NCBI GenBank assembly: GCA_002408125.1
Contig: DHQO01000017.1
Location: 2,897 to 44,094, forward strand
Source of the DNA: Hyphomonadaceae bacterium UBA5336
GTDB lineage: Bacteria; Pseudomonadota; Alphaproteobacteria; Caulobacterales; Hyphomonadaceae
Direction: 5' to 3'
Length of the DNA: 41,198 nucleotides
Below are positions 7,572 through 15,199 of the stretch, piece by piece (position 1 is the first letter of the stretch; each line of letters begins with the position of its first letter). The position numbers and the translations under genes were made by a program. The notes beneath the pieces were generated by a model that worked only from the letters and a program-made list of their open reading frames with translations, did not search any database and was not told the origin of the DNA.

Positions 7572-8296
7572 GCGGCGGCTGCCTGCGCCTGGAAATCCTC
7601 CGGTGTGCGGCCCCGGGTGAAGGTGTCAAAATTCACCATCAGGCCCTGTTCGCGCAATATTAGTCCAGCAGATTGTTCGACGGCCATGGCCCGCTGGACA
7701 GCTGGCCGCTCCTGCATGCGGCGATAGTGATCGGCAAAGCGCGGGTAGCGATCCAGCTCGAATCCCGTACCGTCCAGACGGAACCAGACCCAGAAGAGAT
7801 AGGCGTCAATTGCCGACCAGTCCTCGCCGAGAAACCATGGTCCGCGCTCCAGGCGCTGCTCGATGATCGCGAACTTGTCGTGCATGGAGTCCTCGGCCAT
7901 CTCCTTCTGGCGCGCGCGCCCTTCGGGATGGTCGCAGAAGAATTGCGGTATACGGATCCGGAAGACATTCGGGTGCAACTCGCTGCCGCACCAGATGAGA
8001 TGCGCGATGGTCTGTGCGTCGCGGACCTCGCCGCGCCCGAGCGGCAGAAGGCGGGCTTCGGGAAACAGTTTCGCGAGATAAAGCAGGATGGCCGGCGTCT
8101 CGTGGATCGGCTCGCCATCGGCAATCAAGAGCGGGGTCTTGCCGTTCGGATTGAGTGCGAGATAGTCCGGCATGCGGTGCTCGCCATTCATGTAGGCGAC
8201 GAGCTGTTTGTCGTACTCCGCCCCGGCTTCCTCCAGCGCGATCATGACCGCGCGGGAGCAGGTGCCGGGGGCGTAGAAGAGGCGGAGGCTGGTCAT
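7538..8296 (-). CDS. Glutathione S-transferase
   Basis: 252 aa. The N-terminal thioredoxin-like domain begins LRLFYAPGTCSRAVM with Cys13/Ser14 in the active-site loop, as in beta-class and bacterial GSTs. NPNGKTPLL supplies the cis-Pro and GEPIHETPAILLYL the glutathione-binding turn. An all-helical C-terminal domain follows, with GPWFLGEDWSAIDAYL. A low-complexity Ala/Gln/Ser tail ends the protein. It lies 39 bp behind the TonB receptor on the same strand, so the two are probably one operon. GSTs are common in aromatic catabolic clusters (for example BphK), where they remove reactive products or cleave ether bonds. The substrate is unknown. Confidence 0.88.
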   Translation of the reverse strand: MTSLRLFYAPGTCSRAVMIALEEAGAEYDKQLVAYMNGEHRMPDYLALNPNGKTPLLIADGEPIHETPAILLYLAKLFPEARLLPLGRGEVRDAQTIAHLIWCGSELHPNVFRIRIPQFFCDHPEGRARQKEMAEDSMHDKFAIIEQRLERGPWFLGEDWSAIDAYLFWVWFRLDGTGFELDRYPRFADHYRRMQERPAVQRAMAVEQSAGLILREQGLMVNFDTFTRGRTPEDFQAQAAAAQSQSVGSSPR

Positions 8297-8335
8297 GGGG
8301 CCTGCCTTTCGGGCTTTTGAAGGGCTTGTCCTTCC

Positions 8336-10627
8336 TCAGAAGTCGTAGTCGAGACGGACCCCGAAGGTGCGTGGCTTGGTGTAGGCACTTGTCGCGCTCA
8401 GGCCGACAAAGCCGGGGCTGACGAAAACGTTCGTCTTCTGAACATCGTCCTCGATATTGGTGACATAGCCGGTGATCCGGAAATTCGTATCGGCGACGAA
8501 ATAGGTGACGGTGACATCCGTTTTGCCATTCGCCTCGACCAGGTCGATGGTCGGATCATTGTGCTCGCGAAGATACATGTCATCGCGCCAGGCATGATTG
8601 ATCGCGGCGGTGAGGCGGCCGAGACTACCGAGATCGGTATCGTATTGCAGCCCGAGATTGAGCGTGTTTTCCGACACATATGGCAGCTTGTTACCCGAGA
8701 GGTCCGAACGGCCGAGGCCCTCGGGATCGTTCGGGTTGAAGGGTGGGTTGGGATCGCGCGGATCGGTGCTCCACAGCTCGTCGAATTCCGCATCGATGAA
8801 GGAATAGGACGCGTTCAGCAGCCAGTTGTCGGAGAGCACGAACTGGGTGTCGAGTTCGATGCCGTAGAGCGTTGTGGCCGCGGCATTGGTGGTGAACTGA
8901 CCCGGCGCATTGTTGATGGTGCGCAGGGTGGTCAGCTGCAGGTCGGTATAGTCGTAATAGAAGGTGTCGACATTGATCCGTGCACGATCGTCCCAGAAGT
9001 CGGACTTGATGCCGGCTTCATAGGCGATGATCTCTTCCGGGTCATAGGGCAGGCCGTTGGAGGTGGCGTTGAAGCCGCCAGCCTTGTAGCCCGACGAGGC
9101 CGAAGCATAGACGAACACCTGGTCGGTGGCATCCCATTCGATGCCGGCGCGCCAGGTGAGCTTGGAGAATTCCGCCTCACCCGGGAACTCCGTATTCGGA
9201 ATGTCCGGCGGGAAGGGTTGGCCGAAATTGCCGCGTGTGACCTTGGTGCCGGTCTTCTCATCCTCCGTATACCGCAGGCCGAGCGAGGCCCGGAAGGTCG
9301 GCGTGAAGGCATAGGTCGCGGTGCCAAAGGCGGCCACGGTCTGGCTCTCGCCATTCTCGTCCAGCAGGAAGTCCGGCAGGTTGATCACGCCGCCGGGGGT
9401 GAGGCCGTTCAGGCGCACGCGGCGGAAGATGTAGGTGTCTTCCTTGAAATAGTAGGCGCCCAGAATCCAGCTCAGCGGAGAGTCGGTGTCCGAGGACAGG
9501 CGCGCCTCAATACTCTGGGCGTCGGTGTCGTCGTACTTGTTGAAGGCGCTGACGGCGACTGGCGAGCCGTCGAAATCCTGCTGAATGTCGGCTTCGAGCT
9601 CGTAATAGCTCGCCTGCAGGAAGGCCTCCACGTCGCCGAAATCCTTGGTAATCCGGGCAAAGGTCGAGAAGCTCTCGGTCTTGTTGTAGGAGGGGGTGTC
9701 ATTGTTCGCGACCAGCGGATCGGACGGGTCCGGCGGCAGGGTCATGAGCAGTGCCTGGGTCGGCGGCGGGCCGCCGATATTGCGCTCCAGATAGGCCATG
9801 TTCACGCCCGAGCCGTCGCGGTCGTTGTAGGTCGCTGACACGAGGACATCGAGGCCATCATTGCCGCTATAGAGCAACTGGCCGCGCAGGGCGGTATCAC
9901 CGTTCGAGCCGAAAAAGTCCTGCGTGCCCGGCTCGGTGGACTGGTTCTCGATATAGCCTTCCTCCTCATTGTAGAGGCCGGAAAAGCGCATCGCCACATT
10001 GTCGCTGAGCGGCACGTTCAGCACGCCGCGCACTTCGTAGAAATCGCGCGAACCGGCGCTGGCCCCCACGCTGCCTTCGAATTCATTCGTCGGCAGTTTG
10101 GAGATCACGTTGGCGACCCCGCCGGTGGCGTTGCGGCCATAGAGCGTGCCCTGCGGCCCGCGCAGGACCTCGATGCGCTCGATATCGTGGAAGGTCGCCG
10201 TGCCGCCGATGGGGCGGGCGATATAATTGCCGTCGATATAGAAGGCGACACCGGAGTCGGAGATGGTCGAGGTGCCCTGCAGGCCGATACCGCGCAGCGA
10301 GATTTTGAACTGGCCCTGCTCCTCGCCGACATGCAGGTTCGGGATGTAGGACTGGAGATTGGCGAGATCGTCGATGCCGCGCTCTTCAAGCGCTTCGCCC
10401 TCAAAGGCCGAGATCGCGACGGGCGTGGACTGCAGCGAGGTTTCGCGTTTCTGGGCTGTCACGGTGACCGTGCCGAGGCGTCGGCCTTCCGGTTCGGCAG
10501 GCGTGGTTTCGGCCTCGGCAAGCTCGACCTCGGCAGCCGTCTCGTCTGTATTTTCCTGGGCAAACACCACCTGCGGCGTGAGCAGGGCGGCAGCGAGCAG
10601 AATGCTGGTACTGGCGTGGTATCTCAT
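8336..10627 (-). CDS. TonB-dependent outer-membrane receptor (catabolic cluster)
   Basis: 763 aa. A signal peptide ends at about residue 23 (VFA/Q). After an acidic linker comes a TonB-box/plug start GTVTVTAQKRE at about residues 52-62. The plug continues with SLRGIG, GVAFYIDG, IERIEVLRGPQGTLYGRNATGG and NVISK. The rest is a 22-strand-type beta-barrel ending in Phe (RLDYDF), the usual signal for outer-membrane insertion. The AQKRE type is common in Caulobacterales, Sphingomonadales and relatives and is not restricted to iron. The start follows GGGGAGG at 6-7 nt. Two overlapping ATRCWWGYAT sites lie 42-59 bp upstream, so it probably takes up the substrate or inducer of this cluster. That function is inference. 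Confidence 0.92.
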   Translation of the reverse strand: MRYHASTSILLAAALLTPQVVFAQENTDETAAEVELAEAETTPAEPEGRRLGTVTVTAQKRETSLQSTPVAISAFEGEALEERGIDDLANLQSYIPNLHVGEEQGQFKISLRGIGLQGTSTISDSGVAFYIDGNYIARPIGGTATFHDIERIEVLRGPQGTLYGRNATGGVANVISKLPTNEFEGSVGASAGSRDFYEVRGVLNVPLSDNVAMRFSGLYNEEEGYIENQSTEPGTQDFFGSNGDTALRGQLLYSGNDGLDVLVSATYNDRDGSGVNMAYLERNIGGPPPTQALLMTLPPDPSDPLVANNDTPSYNKTESFSTFARITKDFGDVEAFLQASYYELEADIQQDFDGSPVAVSAFNKYDDTDAQSIEARLSSDTDSPLSWILGAYYFKEDTYIFRRVRLNGLTPGGVINLPDFLLDENGESQTVAAFGTATYAFTPTFRASLGLRYTEDEKTGTKVTRGNFGQPFPPDIPNTEFPGEAEFSKLTWRAGIEWDATDQVFVYASASSGYKAGGFNATSNGLPYDPEEIIAYEAGIKSDFWDDRARINVDTFYYDYTDLQLTTLRTINNAPGQFTTNAAATTLYGIELDTQFVLSDNWLLNASYSFIDAEFDELWSTDPRDPNPPFNPNDPEGLGRSDLSGNKLPYVSENTLNLGLQYDTDLGSLGRLTAAINHAWRDDMYLREHNDPTIDLVEANGKTDVTVTYFVADTNFRITGYVTNIEDDVQKTNVFVSPGFVGLSATSAYTKPRTFGVRLDYDF

Positions 10628-10668
10628 CGATTTCCTCCCCTTGGGTCTGGCGGTTCCCGCCTATCGTT

Positions 10669-10686
10669 GTGCTAGCATGCTAACAT
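10669..10686 (-). promoter_or_regulatory. Two overlapping ATRCWWGYAT operators before the TonB receptor (site c)
   Basis: GTGCTAGCAT (10669-10678) matches the consensus and ATGCTAACAT (10677-10686) differs at one base. The centres are 8 bp apart, the same tandem arrangement as at site a. They lie 42-59 bp upstream of the receptor start codon. I do not see a single convincing -35/-10 pair here. A 5-bp hairpin GGCGG-GAA-CCGCC (10649-10661 region) lies in the presumed leader. Confidence 0.55.
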
Positions 10687-11020
10687 GGAGCAATCGCAAA
10701 CTTTCACCATTCCAGGGCCGGGTCAAGGAAGCTCTCGCGTGCCAGGCGGAACCTGCCTCTGTGCATTCTCGGAGTGTGAGAATTCTGTCTTGCAGAGCCT
10801 GCCTGCAGTTCTGGCAATGCGACCGGGATCGGCAATAGTCATTGGTGAAGACGCCGGCGAGGGCGGTTTTCCGGCGTCTGGCAGGCGCAAATCTTGCTGT
10901 GACTGGCGCGCGAAGACGGGTAGTTTAAGTGCGCCGGCCTGGCGAACGGAGCGATCGCGGCAGTGGCAGCGACAATCAGCGCCTTGATTGGCCGCAGGAT
11001 TTCAACCATTCCTTAGTCGC
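10687..11020. other. Non-coding divergent intergenic region
   Basis: The gap between the receptor (leftward) and the GntR gene (rightward) is 417 bp. Apart from operator sites c and d, the only structure I see is a hairpin with perfect 9-bp arms at 10849-10857 and 10871-10879 (AGACGCCGG/CCGGCGTCT, 13-nt loop) without a T-run. Short open frames crossing it have no ribosome-binding site and no family resemblance. No convincing gene is present. Confidence 0.5.
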
Positions 11021-11030
11021 ATACTAGTAT
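11001..11030 (+). promoter_or_regulatory. ATRCWWGYAT operator overlapping the regulator's promoter (site d)
   Basis: ATACTAGTAT (11021-11030) is a perfect palindrome and an exact consensus match, inside a 12-bp palindrome CATACTAGTATG. A possible promoter is TTCAAC (11001-11006) with TAGTAT (11025-11030) at 18-bp spacing, so the operator would cover the -10. It ends 14 bp before the regulator's ATG, which fits autoregulation. Confidence 0.6.
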
Positions 11031-11044
11031 GAAGGCTCCCGAAT

Positions 11045-11686
11045 ATGAGCAAAAGCAACGAAGTCTACGATCTGGTCATCGACCGGCTGGTGAGCGCGAA
11101 ATACGCCTTTGGCGAGCGCCTGCTGGTCAAGGAGCTGAGCCAGGAAACCGGTGCCAGTCGCCAGCCGATCATGTCGGCGCTGAACCGGCTGAGCGCGGAA
11201 GGATTCGTGCATATCGTGCCCCAGGTGGGCTGTGAGGTGATCAGTCCGAGCCGCGATGAAATCGCCGATTTCTTTCGCCTGTTCCAGCTGATCGAAGGCT
11301 TGCTGGCCGAGCTCGCCGCCGAGCGGCGCACTGAAGACGACCTGATGGAGCTGAAGCTCGCCCATCAGCGCCTGGCCATGATGGAACAATCCAATGACGC
11401 CTCGCCCGAGCGTTATCTCCGGCTCAACCAGGCCTTCCACCGCCGCCTGCACGAGATGGCCTATTCGCCACTGCTGGCGCGCAAGCAGAAGAACAATTTC
11501 AACATGATCGACTTCTTCATCAGTCAGTCGGCCGGCTTCGGCACGCTGATGACGGGCGGGGATACCGTGCATGAGCATGCCGAGATTGTGGATGCCATCG
11601 AGAAGCGCGACAGCGCGCGGGCCAGCGCGGAATCCCAGGACCACCTCATCGCCATCGCCGAGACCGTCCTGGCACGGCTGGACTGA
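11045..11686 (+). CDS. GntR-family transcriptional regulator, FCD subfamily
   Basis: 213 aa. The N-terminal winged helix-turn-helix spans about residues 5-70, with the recognition region LSQETGASRQPIMSALNRLSAEG. The C-terminal all-helical FCD effector domain has candidate metal/ligand residues Asn128, His132, His178 and His200, close to the usual Asp/His set. FCD regulators mostly repress catabolic genes and release DNA on binding an organic acid or pathway intermediate. A GAAGG site lies 8-9 nt before the ATG. An exact copy of the shared palindrome overlaps its own promoter. It is the only DNA-binding regulator seen in the cluster and so the best candidate for reading all five sites; this link is inferred. 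Confidence 0.9.
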   Translation: MSKSNEVYDLVIDRLVSAKYAFGERLLVKELSQETGASRQPIMSALNRLSAEGFVHIVPQVGCEVISPSRDEIADFFRLFQLIEGLLAELAAERRTEDDLMELKLAHQRLAMMEQSNDASPERYLRLNQAFHRRLHEMAYSPLLARKQKNNFNMIDFFISQSAGFGTLMTGGDTVHEHAEIVDAIEKRDSARASAESQDHLIAIAETVLARLD

Positions 11687-11724
11687 GCGGCCGGGTTCAC
11701 AGTTCGATGTCTTGAAGCCGCTTC

Positions 11725-11743
11725 ACCGCGGCTTGACCGTGGT
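11725..11743 (+). repeat. Imperfect CTTGA-loop palindrome (locus 2, first element)
   Basis: ACCGCGG-CTTGA-CCGTGGT: 7-bp arms with one mismatch that would be a G-U pair in RNA. It forms a pair with the element at 11790-11810, as at the other two loci. It lies between the GntR and SDR genes. Confidence 0.6.
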
Positions 11744-11784
11744 GCCCATTTCCTGCCGGAGGCCCCGAACTGCCTCTTTCCGTG

Positions 11785-11816
11785 ATGGCCCCCGTGGTCA
11801 AGCCACGGGGAGTCGC
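11785..11816 (-). repeat. Dispersed palindrome (locus 2, second element)
   Basis: CCCCGTGG (11790-11797), TCAAG, CCACGGGG (11803-11810). On the complementary strand it reads GCGACTCCCCGTGG then CTTGACC, identical to the cores at 5280 and 27358. The preceding TTTCCGTGATGG also resembles the flank of the element at 27430. Confidence 0.8.
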
Positions 11817-11882
11817 AAGAATGGAGAGTGCCGGATATTATCCGTGCCAGCCGCGCGACAATACTACATCCTGCCTCCCATC

Positions 11883-11925
11883 TTGCAGCGTGCGAAACAC
11901 GCGCCTATAGGTGACATGCAAGTAT
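11883..11925 (+). promoter_or_regulatory. Promoter with ATRCWWGYAT operator at the start point (site e)
   Basis: TTGCAG (11883-11888) and TATAGG (11906-11911) form a promoter with 17-bp spacing. The operator ATGCAAGTAT (11916-11925; ATACTTGCAT on the other strand) lies exactly where transcription would start, 48 bp before the SDR start codon. Promoter and operator are inferred by hand. Confidence 0.6.
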
Positions 11926-11973
11926 GTTAATAAGGCGCCCCAGAAAGAGCCCGGGCGCTCAAGGGAGGTGTGA

Positions 11974-12720
11974 ATGGATCTCGGCCTGAAGGGGAAAACC
12001 GCAATCATCTGCGCGGCGAGTAGCGGGCTCGGGCGCGCCTGTGCCATGGCACTGGCTGGGGAGGGCGCCAATGTTGTCATCAATGGCCGCACCCGCGAAA
12101 CGCTTGAAGAGGCCGCTGCCGATATCTGCGCCGTGGCGCCGGATGTGACCATCTCGCAGGTGGTCGGCAGTGTGGTCGACCAGGGTGTGCGCGAGGAACT
12201 GGTCGCAACGGCCGGCGCGCCGGACATCCTCATCAACAATGCCGGCGGCCCGCCGCCCGGAAACTTCCGCGACTGGAGCCGGGAGGACTGGATCAGCGCG
12301 GTCGACACCAACATGCTGAGCGCCATCGAGTTGATCCGCCTGAGCGTGGACGGCATGGCCGAGCGCGGCTTTGGCCGGGTGGTGAACATCACTTCGTCGG
12401 CCGTGCGCGTGCCGATCCCGGTGATCGGCCTGTCGAATGCGACGCGGGCGGGGCTGACCAATTTCGTTTTCGGCCTGGTGCCGGAAGTGTCGTCGAAGGG
12501 CATCACGATCAACAATCTGCTGCCCGGCCCGTTCGACACCAACCGCCTGCGCGGGTCGAAGGAGATCACGAAACACCTCACGGCCAACAAGGTGGCGGGG
12601 CGCGTGGGCGATCCGGCCGAGCTTGGCGCCATGTGCGCCTTCATCTGCTCGGTCCATGCCGGCTATCTCAACGGGCAGAACATCCTGATGGATGGCGGGC
12701 TCTATCCCGGCGCGTTCTAG
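11974..12720 (+). CDS. SDR-family oxidoreductase with atypical catalytic site (SxxxR)
   Basis: 248 aa. The NAD(P)-binding glycine motif is AASSGLGRA at about residues 14-22 and NNAGG is at 88-92. The catalytic Ser is present (ITSS, 140-142). The YxxxK pair is replaced by Ser154 and Arg158 in GLSNATRAGL, at the correct spacing. The PGPFDTN and C-terminal NGQNILMDGG segments are normal for the family. The ATG follows GGGAGG. The protein may use another proton donor or may not be a standard dehydrogenase; I recall similar SNxxR sequences in other alphaproteobacteria, so this may be a subfamily and not a broken gene. Operator site e places it in the regulon. It ends on a CTAG shared with the stop of the convergent LD-carboxypeptidase gene. 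Confidence 0.85.
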   Translation: MDLGLKGKTAIICAASSGLGRACAMALAGEGANVVINGRTRETLEEAAADICAVAPDVTISQVVGSVVDQGVREELVATAGAPDILINNAGGPPPGNFRDWSREDWISAVDTNMLSAIELIRLSVDGMAERGFGRVVNITSSAVRVPIPVIGLSNATRAGLTNFVFGLVPEVSSKGITINNLLPGPFDTNRLRGSKEITKHLTANKVAGRVGDPAELGAMCAFICSVHAGYLNGQNILMDGGLYPGAF

Positions 12721-13553
12721 GCCCCGAACGCGATCACGCCATTGGCGGCGTCATGACCGATCGTGCTCTTGCCCAGCACGGGCACGCCGGCCTTGCCCGC
12801 CCAGAAGCGCGCGATTTCGTGCGCGGTCATGCCGAAATCGACATCGTTCTCGGGCACGTCGCTGAAGCGCCCGAGGCGCAGGCCGGCGAGGCGCGGGAAC
12901 CAGTCGGTGGAGGCGAGGGTAAAGAAGGCCCGGTCGATGCGGTAGTCATACTCGCCGATATCCTCAAGATGCAGGACATGGCCCGAGAGGTCGGGCAGGT
13001 AATGCGTCCCGCAGAGACTGGCCAGAACGGTGAGATTGAACGCGGCCTTCGGCGCCCCATCGGAGACCGATGACGCCGGGATCCGCCCGGACAGCACGCC
13101 AAGCGAGCGTGCCACTGCCGCTTCGCCGCCTTCGCGCAGAATGTCCGCCGGCATTGGCCCGTGCATCACGCGACCGATCCCGGCCTTGTAGAGCGCGCCG
13201 AGCAGGGCGCCGGTATCGCTATAGCCGACATATGTTTTCGCGCGCGCGGCCTCACCGAGTTCATTTATCACGCGGTCGAGCAGCCGACCGGCGCCATACC
13301 CGCCGCGGGCAAACCAGACCGCGTCCACGCCCGGATCATTGGCCAGTTCCAGGAAGGCTTTTGCCCTAGCCGTGTCCGGCCCGGCAAAGTGGCCATAGCG
13401 CTCGAAGCATTGTGGATGCATGCGCAGGGCGATGTTCGGCGCGATGTGGGTCGTCAGTTCCAACACGCGCTGTGCGGTCTCCGGCTCCAGTGTCCGCGCC
13501 GGCGCCATGACGCCGACTGTGACTCTCTCTGAAATTTGCCTATCTGTCGCCAT
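12717..13553 (-). CDS. ldcA: LD-carboxypeptidase (muramoyltetrapeptide carboxypeptidase, S66 family)
   Basis: 278 aa from the ATG at 13553; frames running further upstream would enter the divergent gene. It has the S66 catalytic set: Ser112 in VGYSDTGALL, Glu197 in HLEDIGEYDYR and His267 in STIGHDA, with the order and spacing of known LdcA enzymes. FARGGYGAGRLL at about 81-92 is also characteristic. The enzyme removes the terminal D-Ala from murein tetrapeptides in the cytoplasm, giving the tripeptide used in recycling. No signal peptide is visible, which agrees with that location. Its start codon is 11 bp from that of the Mpl-like ligase, which uses the tripeptide product. Confidence 0.92.
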   Translation of the reverse strand: MATDRQISERVTVGVMAPARTLEPETAQRVLELTTHIAPNIALRMHPQCFERYGHFAGPDTARAKAFLELANDPGVDAVWFARGGYGAGRLLDRVINELGEAARAKTYVGYSDTGALLGALYKAGIGRVMHGPMPADILREGGEAAVARSLGVLSGRIPASSVSDGAPKAAFNLTVLASLCGTHYLPDLSGHVLHLEDIGEYDYRIDRAFFTLASTDWFPRLAGLRLGRFSDVPENDVDFGMTAHEIARFWAGKAGVPVLGKSTIGHDAANGVIAFGA

Positions 13554-13564
13554 GAGATCACGAT

Positions 13565-14980
13565 ATGGCGGATTCCATGACGGAACAAAAACGCTATTTC
13601 TTCTGCGGCATCGGCGGATCGGGCATGCTGCCGCTGGCGATGATCCTTCGCGGGCAGGGCGCAGAGGTCTCCGGCTCGGACCGTTCGCGCGATCAGGACC
13701 GCACGCCGGAGAAGTTCGACTGGCTGGAAGCACAGGGCATGTCGCTCTTTCCGCAGGATGGCAGCGGGCTCATCTCGGGCGATCAGGTGCTGGTCGCTTC
13801 GGCGGCGGTGGAGGACACCGTGCCGGATGTCGCGGCGGCCCTGAAGCTCGGCTGCCGGCGGGTTTCACGTGCAGAACTTCTGTCTGAGCTGTTCAACGCC
13901 GCCATGACGCCCATCGGCGTGGCCGGCACCTCGGGCAAGTCCACCACCACCGCCATGATCGCGCACATCCTGCACACTGCCGGCAAGGCGCCGACGGTGA
14001 TGAATGGTGCGGTGATGAAGAACTTCCTGACGCCCGAACACCCCTTTGCCAGCGCGCTGGTCGGCGCCGAGCATGGCATTTTCGTCAGCGAACTGGACGA
14101 GAGCGACGGCACCATCGCGCTCTATCATCCGCGCATCGCGGTGCTGAACAATATCTCGGTCGATCACAAGAGCATGGACGAGCTGCGCGTCCTGTTCGGT
14201 GATTTCGTCTCACGCGCCAGCGGCTGTGTCGTGCTCAATGCCGACGATGAGGAGGTGATGGGCCTGGCCCACCGCGCCCATGCCGCGCGCACCTATTCCA
14301 TTTCAGGGCTACCGGCCGAGCTGACCGCGACCGATATCGTGCCCGCGCCAGTCTCGATCCGCTTCATGCTGAACGATCATCTCGACCATGTCAGCCTGCC
14401 GGTGACCCTGCAGGTGCCCGGGCGCCACAATGTCTCCAATGCGCTGGGTGCAATCAGCGCCACCGCGCCGCTGGTCGGCCTGAAGGCCGCTGCCCGCGCG
14501 CTGGAAAGCTTCCAGGGCATCAAGCGCCGCTTCGAGGTGGTCGGCACGGCCAGCGACATCACCGTGATCGACGATTTCGGGCACAACCCGGACAAGATCT
14601 CCGCCACGCTCGCCACGCTGCATGACTTTCCCGGCCGGGTGCTGGCCATGTTCCAGCCCCATGGTTTTGGCCCGCTGAAGAAGATGCGCACGGAGTTCGC
14701 CCGTATGTTTGCCGGCCAGCTGGCGCCGAAGGATATCCTCGTGATGCCCGAGCCGGTCTATTTCGGGGGCACGGTCGACCGGGCTGTGTCGAGTGCAGAC
14801 CTGGCCGGCGATATCCGTGCGCTTGGCCGCTCGGCCGAAGCCCTCGATACCCGCGAGGCCTGCGGCGCACGGCTGGCGGAGCTGGCCCGGCCCGGCGACC
14901 GTATTGTCATCATGGGCGCGCGCGACGATACGCTGTCGGACTTCGCGCTACAGCTGCTCAATGCGGTCGACCGTCGCTGA
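13565..14980 (+). CDS. mpl: Mur ligase family protein, probable murein-tripeptide ligase Mpl (MurC-like)
   Basis: 471 aa. The N-terminal UDP-MurNAc-binding Rossmann motif is FFCGIGGSGMLPLA, the central ATP loop is GVAGTSGKSTTTAMI at about residues 117-131, and SELDESDGT and NNISVDHKSM follow. The C-terminal domain includes VIDDFGHNPDKI and MFQPHGFGP. These fit MurC/Mpl. Mpl joins recovered L-Ala-gamma-D-Glu-DAP to UDP-MurNAc, and the divergent LD-carboxypeptidase supports this over MurC, which normally sits in the dcw cluster. Two starts are possible: ATG at 13565 or 13580, neither with a strong ribosome-binding site. Mpl versus MurC is not settled from sequence alone. Confidence 0.8.
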   Translation: MADSMTEQKRYFFCGIGGSGMLPLAMILRGQGAEVSGSDRSRDQDRTPEKFDWLEAQGMSLFPQDGSGLISGDQVLVASAAVEDTVPDVAAALKLGCRRVSRAELLSELFNAAMTPIGVAGTSGKSTTTAMIAHILHTAGKAPTVMNGAVMKNFLTPEHPFASALVGAEHGIFVSELDESDGTIALYHPRIAVLNNISVDHKSMDELRVLFGDFVSRASGCVVLNADDEEVMGLAHRAHAARTYSISGLPAELTATDIVPAPVSIRFMLNDHLDHVSLPVTLQVPGRHNVSNALGAISATAPLVGLKAAARALESFQGIKRRFEVVGTASDITVIDDFGHNPDKISATLATLHDFPGRVLAMFQPHGFGPLKKMRTEFARMFAGQLAPKDILVMPEPVYFGGTVDRAVSSADLAGDIRALGRSAEALDTREACGARLAELARPGDRIVIMGARDDTLSDFALQLLNAVDRR

Positions 14981-15010
14981 CATTACAGAATCGATGCAAT
15001 TTTATCGCGG

Positions 15011-15038
15011 TTGTAACATTTTGGTGTAGAGCTGTTAA
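15011..15038 (+). promoter_or_regulatory. Possible promoter of the second TonB receptor
   Basis: TTGTAA (15011-15016) and TGTTAA (15033-15038), 16-bp spacing, in a 219-bp A+T-richer gap. It would give a long leader of about 150 nt before the ATG at 15200. Hand match only. Confidence 0.3.
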
Positions 15039-15199
15039 TCAGGTGTTGCCGGACGCTCGCGAATAGTCTTTCAACCCTGTCATAACCACCTGTTCCTCCC
15101 AGAGCAGATACAAAAAACAAAACGACAGCGTCAGCTGAGCCCGCGCAAGAAGGACCATCTGGCGATTAGGAAACGTGAGATCGCAGGAGCCCCCCACTC

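Noticed and set aside
11045..11686. LysR- or MarR-type control of the aromatic cluster
   Set aside because: The only DNA-binding regulator found is of GntR/FCD type; no LysR or MarR gene is visible in the window.
13554..13733. N-terminal extension of the LD-carboxypeptidase
   Set aside because: It would overlap the divergent ligase gene, consists of low-complexity Arg/Pro/Ser, and does not resemble a signal peptide or S66 sequence.
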